A stretch of 64,000 nucleotides of DNA from NCBI GenBank assembly GCA_018066285.1, contig JAGHRS010000017.1, positions 1-64,000 on the forward strand, read 5' to 3'. The position numbers were made by a program, and so were the translations under genes. A model generated the notes under the pieces. It saw nothing but the letters and a program-made list of their open reading frames with translations. It was not told where the DNA came from and searched no databases. This DNA comes from Candidatus Treponema caballi (GTDB lineage Bacteria > Spirochaetota > Spirochaetia > Treponematales > Treponemataceae). Of the stretch, positions 34,807-44,600 are shown one piece after another; the first letter of the stretch is position 1; the number at the start of each line of letters is the position of its first letter.

Positions 34807-36192
34807 TTACCACGGCTTGGTTTTCTGCATCTCAGCCATCTTCTTTACAAACGCTTCCTTGTCGTTGATCATCAGGACGGGCTGGCCTGTTGCATCAATC
34901 GTGTCGCGCCACATTGAGCTTTCAGGGCTGACTTTGTTTCTGTGGTGTGTGACGAGCTTTATCGGCAGATGCACGTACTTGTCGTGTACCAGACCGATGA
35001 CGATTTTCGTCTTTCCGGCCATTGCGGCGTGAACGGCGTTGTTGCCGAGGCGCTCACAGTAGATTGAGTCAGACGGATTCGCGCAGGCAGAACGTATCTG
35101 GTAGCTTGGGTCTATGTATTTCAGGTTGATGTGAATACCTTTTTCCTTGAAGTATTCAGTTATCTTATCTTTCAGGAAAACGCCGATGTCGCTGAGTTTC
35201 TTGTTGCCGGATGCATCCGTGCCTTCAACCGCTTCTGCAAGGTCCTGACCCGCGCCTTCTGCAACGATGACGACCGCGTGCTGCCGTTCTTCAAGACGGC
35301 GCTCAAGCTCGCGCAGGAAGCCGTTTTCGCCTTCAAGGTCAAACGGTACTTCCGGAATAAGGCAGAAGTTTGCTTCGTGGCTTGCCATGGCTGTTGCCGC
35401 TGCAATAAAGCCGGATTCGCGTCCCATCAGCTTGATCAAGCCAATGCCGTTTATGTGTGAATGAGCTTCCATGTGCGCGGCTGAAACTGCCTCAGTCGCC
35501 TTCTGGACGGCGGTATCAAAGCCGAATGAACGCTGGATGAAGATCAGGTCGTTGTCGATTGTCTTCGGAATGCCGATGACGCTTATCTTGAGGCCACGCT
35601 TTTCCAGCTCGTTTGCCACATCCAGAGCGCCGCGCTGAGTGCCGTCACCGCCAACGATGAAGAGCATATTCAGGTTCAGAGCTTCAACAGCGTCTGCAAT
35701 CTCTTCGACGCGGTTTCCGCCACCACGGCTTGTTCCAAGAATGGAACCTCCGCTTTTGTGAATGTCATCGACAAGGTCAGGATTCAGGTCTATCGGTTCG
35801 AAGCCGTGGTCTGGAAGAAGTCCCTTGAAGCCAAAGCGGATTCCCCTGATGCGGCGGACTCCGTAGCGGTTCCACAGACAGCGTACGACAGCGCGGATGA
35901 CGTCGTTCAGTCCCGGACACAGGCCTCCGCAGGTGCAGATACCGGCGTTGACGTGTTTAGGATTGAAGTAAATCTTTTCGCGCGGACCTGCTTTCTGAAT
36001 CAGGTTTTTCTTGAACTCATCTTCAGAATGTTTTGCATCATCCTCGCTGTAGACGTCAACGGTGTAACGGATATAGTCATCGTCGCGGACGTAATTTGCG
36101 ACGTAATCACCAAATGTAGTGGAAAGCTGAATAGGTGAAGGCAGCTTGCATTCGCCAAGAGTTTCAACTGTAAAATCAAATGTACCTTTCAT
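34807..36192 (-). CDS. pfkA: 6-phosphofructokinase of the long, spirochaete/plant-like clade
   Basis: The enzyme phosphorylates fructose 6-phosphate, the committing step of glycolysis. The active-site motifs are GGDGT (~residue 180) and GIPKTIDND. Gly after GGD is the residue found in ATP users, whereas Lys in PKTIDND is shared with PPi enzymes and with trypanosome and plant ATP enzymes, so ATP is the more likely donor but not proven. The ATG at 36192 follows GGAGG; an upstream in-frame start lacks a site. At 461 residues it is longer than E. coli PfkA, as in this clade. Confidence 0.92.
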   Translation of the reverse strand: MKGTFDFTVETLGECKLPSPIQLSTTFGDYVANYVRDDDYIRYTVDVYSEDDAKHSEDEFKKNLIQKAGPREKIYFNPKHVNAGICTCGGLCPGLNDVIRAVVRCLWNRYGVRRIRGIRFGFKGLLPDHGFEPIDLNPDLVDDIHKSGGSILGTSRGGGNRVEEIADAVEALNLNMLFIVGGDGTQRGALDVANELEKRGLKISVIGIPKTIDNDLIFIQRSFGFDTAVQKATEAVSAAHMEAHSHINGIGLIKLMGRESGFIAAATAMASHEANFCLIPEVPFDLEGENGFLRELERRLEERQHAVVIVAEGAGQDLAEAVEGTDASGNKKLSDIGVFLKDKITEYFKEKGIHINLKYIDPSYQIRSACANPSDSIYCERLGNNAVHAAMAGKTKIVIGLVHDKYVHLPIKLVTHHRNKVSPESSMWRDTIDATGQPVLMINDKEAFVKKMAEMQKTKPW

Positions 36193-36301
36193 GAACAGGC
36201 CTCCAACCCTAATTCTACGGCTTTCGCTCGTTTTCGGCAATAGAAACGCGTGTGATGATAAATCTGTGCGGGAAATAGTAGGAAAGAGACGTTTAATCTG
36301 C

Positions 36302-36307
36302 TATACT
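36302..36307 (+). promoter_or_regulatory. -10 box of the RluA-family gene, leaderless layout
   Basis: TATACT is followed by 7 bases and the ATG at 36315. No clear -35 box. Confidence 0.4.
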
Positions 36308-36314
36308 CGACCGT

Positions 36315-37100
36315 ATGAAGCAGACAAAGCCGTATACCGTCATTTATTCGGATGACCAGATTGTAGTTTTCAATAAAGCCTCAGGCATTCTCGTTGCCGC
36401 AGACCGCTATGACAAGGATGCGCCGCGTCTTGATGTCCTTGCAGCTGAAGAGTTCGGCAAACTGTTCGCCGTTCACCGTATCGACAAGGATACGTCAGGC
36501 ATTGTTGTGTACGCTCGTACTGCGGATGCGCACCGTTCGCTTTCACAGCAGTTTGAGAAGCGCGAAATACACAAGACATATCACGCGCTTGTTCACGGCC
36601 GGCCAGCGTGGACTGAGTATTCATCAACAGCACGGCTTATGCCCGATGGAGACGCACGTCACCGGACGGTAATCAACAAGCGTTTTGGAAAAGACTCACG
36701 GACAGACTTCCGTTTCATCGGGCAGTGTGGTCCTTATTCCTGGATTGAAGCGAAGCCGGTCACCGGCCGTACGCATCAGATACGCGCACATCTTCAGGAA
36801 CAGGGAATAAGCATAGTGTGCGACCCGCTCTACAGCGGCAACCAGAAGCCGGTGAAGCTTTCTGACATAAAGAGGAGCTGGCACGGCGACCCGTTTGAGG
36901 AGCGGCCGCTGCTTGCACGTCTTGGTCTTCACGCATACCGTATCGAACTGACACATCCGGTGACTGGTGAGCAGATGACGTTCACCGCTCCGTATCAGCG
37001 CGACATGGACTCGCTCAGAAAGCAGCTCGCTAAGCTGTTTGACACTGATCCGCTGGCAGGTGAGACCTCAGCAGGCACAGAAAGAGGAGAAGAAGCATGA
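36315..37100 (+). CDS. RluA-family pseudouridine synthase
   Basis: The catalytic motif VHRIDKDTSGIVVYAR contains the active Asp (RID-type) and identifies an RluA-type rRNA/tRNA pseudouridine synthase. GRTHQIRAHLQ is the second family motif. Length 261 is within the range of single-domain members without an S4 domain. The target position cannot be assigned. The stop overlaps the start of the omptin-like gene by ATGA. No Shine-Dalgarno is visible and a -10 box lies 7 bases before the ATG. Confidence 0.93.
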   Translation: MKQTKPYTVIYSDDQIVVFNKASGILVAADRYDKDAPRLDVLAAEEFGKLFAVHRIDKDTSGIVVYARTADAHRSLSQQFEKREIHKTYHALVHGRPAWTEYSSTARLMPDGDARHRTVINKRFGKDSRTDFRFIGQCGPYSWIEAKPVTGRTHQIRAHLQEQGISIVCDPLYSGNQKPVKLSDIKRSWHGDPFEERPLLARLGLHAYRIELTHPVTGEQMTFTAPYQRDMDSLRKQLAKLFDTDPLAGETSAGTERGEEA

Positions 37101-38080
37101 AGCGCCTGGTAAGTGTTCTTATCCTGCTGTTATGCGCGGCCGGAGTGTGGGCTGAGACATCATTCAGCATCGGACCTGTTCTAAACTGGTCCTGGGCGGA
37201 TATCCGCGAGTACGTCATCACGTATCCGAGTTTTGAGAAACTGAGTGAATTGGACTGGGATGCGCATAATGTCTGGCAGTATGGCGTAAAAACTGAACTT
37301 ACCCACAACAGATTTGTCTTTACCGGTGATATCATGATGGCTGCGGAAACAGAAAGTGGCCTTATGCAGGATTATGACTGGTTTTATTTACTTGTGAATA
37401 ATCCTGATCATCCTACGGATATGTTTACTGAGTTTTCAGAGCACGAAATAACTCTCTATCAGAAAAACCTTATCAATCTTACTGCCGGTTGGAAAGTGGT
37501 AAACCGAAAGAATTTCGCACTGACACTTGGCGGAAGCTTTCAGTATTTGAAGACATATCTTAAGGGACACGATGGTTACGTGCAGCATTCCTGCTATGAT
37601 GACAGGAATGATGTGGGATATACAAATCAGAATGTATCCCCTTATGATCCAGACAGAACGAAGTATCCTGTATCTGGGCCTGCAATCTGGTATCAGCAGG
37701 AAATTGAATCACTTTGGTTTGATGTCAGAACAGATTTCATCCTTTCATCAGTATTTACTTTGAGTGCGGAAGCAGGAATATCACCGTGGCAGATATATGA
37801 TTGTGATGATTACCATTATTATATGGGAAGTACTCAATATGTCTGGTACTACGATAAGCCTAAGAGTACTCTTATGTACAGAGGATTGCTTTCTGTGTCA
37901 TGGAATTTCGGAAAGCGAAGCAGTCTGATTCTTTCAGGTGATGTTCAGTATTTACCATATGCAGATGGTAATTCATATAAACATACATCAGCAGATTCTC
38001 TGTATCAGTATGCTCAGCTTGGTGCTACTGATTATCTTGGCTGGGATGTTTCCCTGTCGTATCGTATCCGGATATTCTGA
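37097..38080 (+). CDS. Omptin-like outer-membrane protease
   Basis: A signal peptide (MKRLVSVLILLLCAAGVWA) is followed by a beta-barrel type sequence of ~300 residues matching the omptin outline. The OmpT active-site pairs have clear counterparts: Asp-x-Asp in MQDYDW (92, 94; OmpT VDQDW) and Asp-x-His in DDYHYY (238, 240; OmpT NDEHY). FEKLSELDWD also matches the family. It would cleave surface peptides from the outer membrane. The last 49 bases overlap the convergent CNNM gene. It is coupled to the RluA gene by an ATGA overlap. Confidence 0.8.
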   Translation: MKRLVSVLILLLCAAGVWAETSFSIGPVLNWSWADIREYVITYPSFEKLSELDWDAHNVWQYGVKTELTHNRFVFTGDIMMAAETESGLMQDYDWFYLLVNNPDHPTDMFTEFSEHEITLYQKNLINLTAGWKVVNRKNFALTLGGSFQYLKTYLKGHDGYVQHSCYDDRNDVGYTNQNVSPYDPDRTKYPVSGPAIWYQQEIESLWFDVRTDFILSSVFTLSAEAGISPWQIYDCDDYHYYMGSTQYVWYYDKPKSTLMYRGLLSVSWNFGKRSSLILSGDVQYLPYADGNSYKHTSADSLYQYAQLGATDYLGWDVSLSYRIRIF

Positions 38081-39333
38081 ATGCGCCGGGCAGCCTGTTC
38101 CTCAACGATGAACCAGCGGTTGCCCACCTTAAGCTTTTCCCCGTTTTCAGGCAGATAACCGAACTGTTCGAGCAGCCATCCGCCAATCGTGTCGCAATCC
38201 TCAGATGCAAGATTCAGCTTGAAGTTCGTGTTCACATCCGTGATGAGCATGTCGCCCGGCACGAGGAACTCGCTTTTACCAGTAACGCGGATACGCTTTT
38301 CAGGCGGCACGGGATGCTCTGCGTACTCATCCGTCATCCTTCCGAAGACCGCGCGCATGATGTCGACCATGGTGACGATTCCCGCGTTGCTTCCGTGTTC
38401 ATCCACAACGACGGCAAAACTCTGCCGTGTGGCGCGGAAACGCTTCAGGAGCGTTTCTACGGGGACAGTCTCCGGAATGAAAAGTACCGGCCGCATGACG
38501 TTCTTCGCCTTGAAAGTGGCACGGTTTCCAGAGAAAAAGAGGACGCGCTTGTAGTGTACAAGTCCTGTAATGACGGCCTCTCCCGCTGTTTCTGTGTTTT
38601 CTTCGCTTGTTCCCAGCACCGGCAGACGCGAGTAGCCTGAGCTGATGAAAGCCTGACGCGTTTCTTCAAAGTCTGCGTTTTCATCGAGCGTCTTGACCAG
38701 GGAGCGGTGGCGGCAGATGTCACGGACGCGCATATCGTTGAACTCAAAAATCTTGTTGAGAAGCTCTTTTTCGTTTCCTTCGAGTGTGCCTTCTGCGCTT
38801 CCCATTTCGATAAGCGCCTTAAGCTCATCCTCAGTGATTTCAGGCTCATCCGTAGTCCAGAGGTGTTCAGCCGCCCGTGCAAGTCCGTCAGTGATGAACG
38901 TGAACACCTTGATGACAGGCGCGAGGATCTTTTCAAGAATGGCGAGCGTTCCGGCGGCGCTCTGCGCTTTTTCGACCGGCTTCCAGGCAGCGAGCGTTTT
39001 AGGCAGCGTCTCACCGAAAATAACGATGATGATCGTCATGATGACTGTTGCAATTGCAACGCCGTCCTGGCCTGCAAGGTCAATGGCAAGCGCCGTGGCA
39101 AGAGATGTCGCGAGCGTGTTGATGAAGTTCGTGCCTACAAGAACGGTCGTGAGCAGCTTATCCATCTGGCTTTTGAGCTGTTCAATGAGGCGCGCCTTTG
39201 GTTTGTTGCCGTCAATGAGCTGGCGGAGCGTTATTTTCGAGATGCTTAAGAAAGCCGTTTCGCTTGATGTGAAGAACGCGAGGATGCGGACAAGCAGCAG
39301 AAGGAAGACGACGGTTACTATCTGGGCAATCAT
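38032..39333 (-). CDS. CNNM/CorC (hemolysin-family) transporter, second copy
   Basis: An N-terminal DUF21 membrane domain (~residues 1-140, FTSSETAFLSISKI) is followed by a CBS pair (~195-345) and a CorC_HlyC domain (~350-430). Such proteins transport Mg2+ or related cations, or respond to them. Length 433 is normal. Its ATG overlaps the stop of the similar upstream gene by 4 bases, so the two arose by tandem duplication and are translated together. The 3' end overlaps the omptin gene on the other strand by 49 bases. Confidence 0.92.
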   Translation of the reverse strand: MIAQIVTVVFLLLLVRILAFFTSSETAFLSISKITLRQLIDGNKPKARLIEQLKSQMDKLLTTVLVGTNFINTLATSLATALAIDLAGQDGVAIATVIMTIIIVIFGETLPKTLAAWKPVEKAQSAAGTLAILEKILAPVIKVFTFITDGLARAAEHLWTTDEPEITEDELKALIEMGSAEGTLEGNEKELLNKIFEFNDMRVRDICRHRSLVKTLDENADFEETRQAFISSGYSRLPVLGTSEENTETAGEAVITGLVHYKRVLFFSGNRATFKAKNVMRPVLFIPETVPVETLLKRFRATRQSFAVVVDEHGSNAGIVTMVDIMRAVFGRMTDEYAEHPVPPEKRIRVTGKSEFLVPGDMLITDVNTNFKLNLASEDCDTIGGWLLEQFGYLPENGEKLKVGNRWFIVEEQAARRIQNIRIRYDRETSQPR

Positions 39334-40529
39334 GTGGTCTCCTTCTTGATGATGACTTTTGAAATGCGCCGTCCTTCCATGTTCTTGACGATGAACACCA
39401 GACCGGGAAGTGCGACGACAGCACCCTTTTCGGGAATGCGTCCGAGCTGTTCCAGCATCCAGCCGGCGAGCGTGTCAGACTCGGTGGAGCTTATGTCAAT
39501 GCCGAGGCGCGCACAAAGGTCTTCTATGCGGATGGCGCCGTCCGCTATGTGATAGAGCTCGTTGACCTGAATGAGTTCCTGCATCTGGCGCGCGCTGAAT
39601 TCGTCGCTTACGGTGCCGAAAAGCTCACGGGTTATGTCCTCTATGGTCAGGAGGCCTGCTGTCTGCGAGTATTCATCCAGGATGATGGCGATTGACTGAT
39701 TGTTTGCACGGAGCGCTTCCTGAATGGAAGACATCTTCTGCGTTTCAGGAATGAAAAGCGCAGGCCGCATGATTTTCCGCACTTCAAACTCCCGTGGCTT
39801 ATCCGCGTAATCAAGTACATCCTTCATGTAGAGAATGCCTTTAATGTCATCAATATCATTGTCAAACACCGGGAACCGCGAATAAGACGTTTTCTGCGAC
39901 AGTTCGATGACGGTCCGGTAGTTTGCGTTTATCGGAACAGCCTTCCAGGTTGTGCGGGGCTGCATGATGTCTTTTGCTTCAAGGTCGGTGAATGAGAAGA
40001 CTTTGTGCATCATCGTTTTTTCGTCTTCTGCGAGAACGCCTTCTTCTTCGCCAACTTCCATGAAGGTCTTGATGTCTTCTTCGGTGAACGTTGCAGCTTT
40101 CTTTTCAGGCTTAACACCTGCAATCCGTGCGAGAAGGAAGACAAACTTAGTGAAAACGGATACGAACGGCAGCAGGATTGTCCTGAAGAACATGGCATAT
40201 CCGGAAAGCGCGAATGCGATTTTGTCCGGATAGCGTGATGCGATGGATTTCGGGGCGATTTCACCAAAAATCAGCAGAAGGATTGTTGCAACAAATGTAG
40301 CTGCGGCAATTCCGGCGTTTCCGAATAAATCCATTGCAATGGATGTGAGGATGGCAGAAAGACCGATGTTAACGAGCGTGTTTCCCGCAAGAATTGTGTT
40401 GATGAGCTGCTCCTTATTGTCGAGCAGTTTTCCCACGCGGATGGCACGGCGGTCGCCTTTCTGACGCAAAAAGCGCACCCTCAGCTTGTTGACTGAAAGG
40501 AATGCGCTTTCTGCTGCAGAAAACAGCAT
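39330..40529 (-). CDS. CNNM/CorC (hemolysin-family) transporter, first copy
   Basis: The same DUF21-CBS-CorC_HlyC layout as the next gene. The ATG at 40529 falls in the middle of the first membrane helix: the codons upstream read KLLLSLLLITLS in frame directly before MLFSAAESAFL. The true start is therefore probably a CTG at 40580, which has GAGGA about 8 bases upstream, just after the stop of the thioredoxin-fold lipoprotein gene. If so the protein is ~416 residues and the three genes form one operon. Confidence 0.85.
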   Translation of the reverse strand: MLFSAAESAFLSVNKLRVRFLRQKGDRRAIRVGKLLDNKEQLINTILAGNTLVNIGLSAILTSIAMDLFGNAGIAAATFVATILLLIFGEIAPKSIASRYPDKIAFALSGYAMFFRTILLPFVSVFTKFVFLLARIAGVKPEKKAATFTEEDIKTFMEVGEEEGVLAEDEKTMMHKVFSFTDLEAKDIMQPRTTWKAVPINANYRTVIELSQKTSYSRFPVFDNDIDDIKGILYMKDVLDYADKPREFEVRKIMRPALFIPETQKMSSIQEALRANNQSIAIILDEYSQTAGLLTIEDITRELFGTVSDEFSARQMQELIQVNELYHIADGAIRIEDLCARLGIDISSTESDTLAGWMLEQLGRIPEKGAVVALPGLVFIVKNMEGRRISKVIIKKETT

Positions 40530-40581
40530 TGATAGTGTTATGAGAAGGAGCGAAAGAAGTAGTTTTAGCGGTATGTTCAGC

Positions 40582-41535
40582 TTACTGTTCCTCTGTCAGT
40601 TCCTGCTGCTGAAGGAGAAGAACCTGTTCCTTCATCTGCGGGAGCATTTCGCCAATCAGAATGCCCGTTTCTGAGGTCGGGTCGAGATTGTAGGCACGCT
40701 CCATATAATCGAGCATTTCAGGAAGCATTTCAAGCTGCATGGAGAAATAGGAAGCATAGTACAGGCATTCCTGCTTCTGTGATGTTGTCAGGAAATCGTT
40801 TTCAGCAGTTTTTGCAAACTCATCGATTGCTCCAGCGTAATCTCCTGAATACATGAGCATTGTTGCTTCCTGCTCGGCTGCAACGAGAAGATATTTTCCT
40901 ACCAGACCGGATTCATTTGTCGGGTCAATTGTCGGGATTGTTGACATAAGCTCATAGTATCTGCCGACATACAGTTCCGGAATGGAGCTGACCAGTTCAT
41001 CAATGATTCTGACGCGTTCTGCGCCCTGTGCTGTCTCAAGTTTTGCCTCAAGGGTTGCAATCGTTTTCTTTACGGCTGCAGCAGACTTTACGTCGTTTAT
41101 CAGGTCATCGAGTGTGGTGACGCCATCCTGATAGGCGATTTCGTAATACGGAACGCCTTCCAGGTCGCAGGCGATGATGGCTGGGCATGTGCTTATTCCG
41201 CAGGTACCGGTCAGAAGCATCAGCTGTGTGTATGCCTCATCGGTCATGCCGGAAACGTCAGAAGGTACATCCACGGTAAAGAGGATGAACTCTTTGCCCG
41301 CTTCCTTCATGAATTTCTTGTTTGAAAGGAAGTTTGCCATGAGGTCAGGACTGAGGCCATCCCATTCGTTTCCACTGAAGAAAATGAGCAGGTCTTTCTT
41401 CTGTTCTTCTGCGTACTGTGCAGCTGTGCTGAAGTCAGTTTCCCATGCGACAGGTGCTTTGTTGCAGCTGAAGAAAGCGAACGTGCAGGCTGTAATGAGC
41501 AGTGTTGAGAGGATAACGCGGAATGTCTTTTTCAT
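40582..41535 (-). CDS. Thioredoxin-fold lipoprotein without a CxxC site
   Basis: A lipoprotein signal (FAFFSCNK, Cys near 24) is followed by a thioredoxin-like domain (~32-155): KDLLIFFSGNEWDGLSPDLMANFL stands where the WCxxC loop is expected, so no redox pair is present there. CGISTCPAIIACD holds two Cys and the cis-Pro. The remaining ~160 residues are helical repeats. AAGGAG precedes the ATG. First gene of the run with the two CNNM genes; it may be a binding or chaperone-like periplasmic protein. Confidence 0.75.
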   Translation of the reverse strand: MKKTFRVILSTLLITACTFAFFSCNKAPVAWETDFSTAAQYAEEQKKDLLIFFSGNEWDGLSPDLMANFLSNKKFMKEAGKEFILFTVDVPSDVSGMTDEAYTQLMLLTGTCGISTCPAIIACDLEGVPYYEIAYQDGVTTLDDLINDVKSAAAVKKTIATLEAKLETAQGAERVRIIDELVSSIPELYVGRYYELMSTIPTIDPTNESGLVGKYLLVAAEQEATMLMYSGDYAGAIDEFAKTAENDFLTTSQKQECLYYASYFSMQLEMLPEMLDYMERAYNLDPTSETGILIGEMLPQMKEQVLLLQQQELTEEQ

Positions 41536-41620
41536 GTCAAATCTCCTTTTATGCAGATTTTACAGTGAGTGCGGTCTTTTGTACAGACTGCCGGATCCGG
41601 TCAGAATCCGGCAGTTGTTA

Positions 41621-44600
41621 TTAGTTGAAGTAGCGGACGCCGGCTGCGAAGATGTTCTGGCACTTGTCGCCGCCGATGTTCTTGATCAGGTCGTTTGAAC
41701 TGCCGTCAGCCTCAAAGCCCATAGTGCGCTCGCTGTGTCCCATCTTTCCGAGTACACGGCCGTCTGGGCTGGTCATGCCTTCAATGGCGAACTGTGAGCC
41801 GTTCGGGTTGTCAGGTTCGTTCATGACAGGCACGCCGTCTTCGTTGACGTACTGGGTGAAAATCTGGCCCTTGGCGAACAGGTCTTTTGCGAGCTGGTCG
41901 CTTATGATGATGCGGCCTTCGCCGTGGCTGATCGGAACGAGGTGCGTCTTTGCTTCAAGAACGGTCGGATCCAGTGCCCAAGGTGAAGCGGCTGATACCA
42001 TGCGTGTGCGTACGACGCGGCTGATATGGCGGCCGATGCGGTTGAAGGTAAGGGTCGGCATATCCTCAGAAGGTGAGAGGATCTTTCCGTATGGAACGAG
42101 ACCGACCTTGATGAGTGCCTGGAAGCCGTTACAGATACCGAGCACAAGGCCCTTCCTGTTGTCGAGCAGGTCCATGACGCCGTCTGAGATGCGGCTTTCG
42201 CGGAGTACGTTGCAGATGAACTTTCCTGAGCCGTCCGGTTCGTCACCGGCAGAGAAACCGCCTGAAAGGGCGAGAATCTGTGCTGTGGAAAGTTTTGTCT
42301 GCAGTTCCTTGAGTGAGTCTTCAAGGGCGGCTGGTGTATTGTTTCTGAATACGACGATGTCAGTGTCAGCTCCGTTCAGGCGGAATGCGCGTGACATGTC
42401 GAACTCGCAGTTTGTTCCCGGGAATACTGGGAGCAGTACCTTTGGCTTTGCGCCCTTCAGGATGTTGGCTTTCGGGGCTGTTCCGCTTTCATCAGCTGAA
42501 CGGGCCGCTTTCAGGGATGCGTGCTCGTCGAGTGCGAATGACGGAAGCTTTTCAACGGTGCCTGCCTTTTCTTCAGCCTGACTTACCTTTGAAACCGGCG
42601 GGAAGACGTTTGCAAGTGGTGCTTCCCAAGCCTTCTCTGCTTCTGCAAGGTCAATGACTGCCTTGCGTGCGTTGATGACAGGCTCTGCTTTTGTCATACC
42701 CATCTTCAGGGCCTTGGTGCCGAGTGTCTTTTCAAAAGCGGCAACGTTTTCTGCGCTTACTTCAGCGATGATTGCTCCGTACAGCGGGATGAACAGCTGC
42801 CATGACGGACACTCATGTCCGTTTGCAGTAAGGATTGCTTTCTGGACTGATGTGTCAGCCTTGAGGGTGTTGAAGAATGCATCGTCAAATGCGAAACCGA
42901 TTCTGTTACCGAATGCCATCTTGGTGACTGCTTCTGCAATACCGCCGGCAGCAACAGGGTACTGGGCGTTCAGGACGCCGTCCTTGTTCAGGGCGTAGAG
43001 CTTGCGTGCGTTGTCAGTGAAGTCGGCAAAATCTGGTGTCAGGTCGGCGTTGTATTTTACAGGAACCAGGTAGACGCTGCTGCCTGCTTTCTGGAAGGCG
43101 CCGCCCTTTACGTTGCGTGCGTCTTCAATGGTGACTGCGAATGAAACGAGTGTCGGCGGTACGTGGATGTCAGCGAATGTTCCTGACATACTGTCTTTTC
43201 CACCGATTGATGCGGTGCCCATTGCCTTCTGTGCAGAAAGTGCGCCGAGCAGGGCGGCTGCAGGCTTACCCCAGGCCTTTTCGCTTGATGTGCGCTCAAA
43301 GTATTCCTGGAATGTCAGGCGGCATGTTTCAGGGTTGCCGCCCAGTGCCGTGATGCGTGCCAGTGAATGAAGGACGGCTGTCTGGGCACCGTGGTACGGG
43401 CTCCAGCTTGCGACGCGCGGGTCGTAGCCGTAGGTCATGAGGCTTGTCGTTTCTGTTTCGTATGGTGGCAGGACCGGAATCTTTGCTGCGCAGCCAGACT
43501 CTGGTGTGCTCTGGTACTTACCGCCCATCGGGAAGATGACGGTTGAAGCTCCGATTGAGCCGTCGAAGCGTTCTGAAAGACCGCGCTGTGAGCAGACGGC
43601 CTGGTCAGTCATGTTGGCCATCCATGCGCGCTGGAGCTTTGAACCCGGATGCTTGCACGGACCTTCTGAACATGGCTCGTTCAGGATTGCGGCAACTGAA
43701 TCGAGTGGCGCGCAGAGCGGTGAATCCTTCTTTTCAGGAGAAGTGATTGCAGCCTGTGCGTTGCGGCTTGCGCCTGCTGTATCGAGGAATGCGCGGTCAA
43801 TGTCGACGATTGTCTTGCCGCGCCACTTCATGATGAGGCGGTTTGTATCAGTGACTTTAGCGATGACGACCGCGTTAAGGTTTTCTTTTGCGGCAGCAGC
43901 GATGAGTGCGTCGACGTCCTTTGCGCGGACAACGAGAGCCATGCGCTCCTGGCTTTCTGAAATGGCGAGTTCAGTTCCGTTAAGACCTTCGTACTTTTTT
44001 GGAACTGCGTCCAGGTTGATGTCGAGGCCGGGAGCGAGCTCACCGACAGCGACTGAAACACCACCGGCACCGAAGTCGTTGCAGCGGCGGATCATGGCGG
44101 CTACTTCGCGGTTACGGAACAGGCGCTGAATCTTGCGCTCTTCAACGGCGTTTCCTTTCTGGACTTCAGCAGCAGCTGTCGTGACAGACTTTACGTTGTG
44201 AGCCTTTGATGAGCCTGTTGCACCGCCGATACCGTCACGGCCTGTACCGCCGCCGACGAGAACGACGATGTCGCCAGCATCCGGTTCTTCACGCTTTACG
44301 ACGTCAGCAGGAACAGCCGCGATGACGGCGCCCAGCTCCATGCGCTTTGCTTCAAAGCCCGGGTGGTAGATTTCGGCAACCTGGCCTGTGGTGAGACCAA
44401 TCTGGTTTCCGTATGAACTGAAGCCCTGAGCGGCTTCTCTTGTAAGCTTAATCTGCGGAAGCTTTCCTTCGCGTGTCTGTTCCACTGGGCGGGTCGGGTC
44501 AGCGGCGCCTGTTACGCGCAGTGACTGATAAACCCATGCACGGCCTGAAAGCGGGTCACGGATTGCACCACCGATACAGGTAGCAGCGCCACCGAATGGC

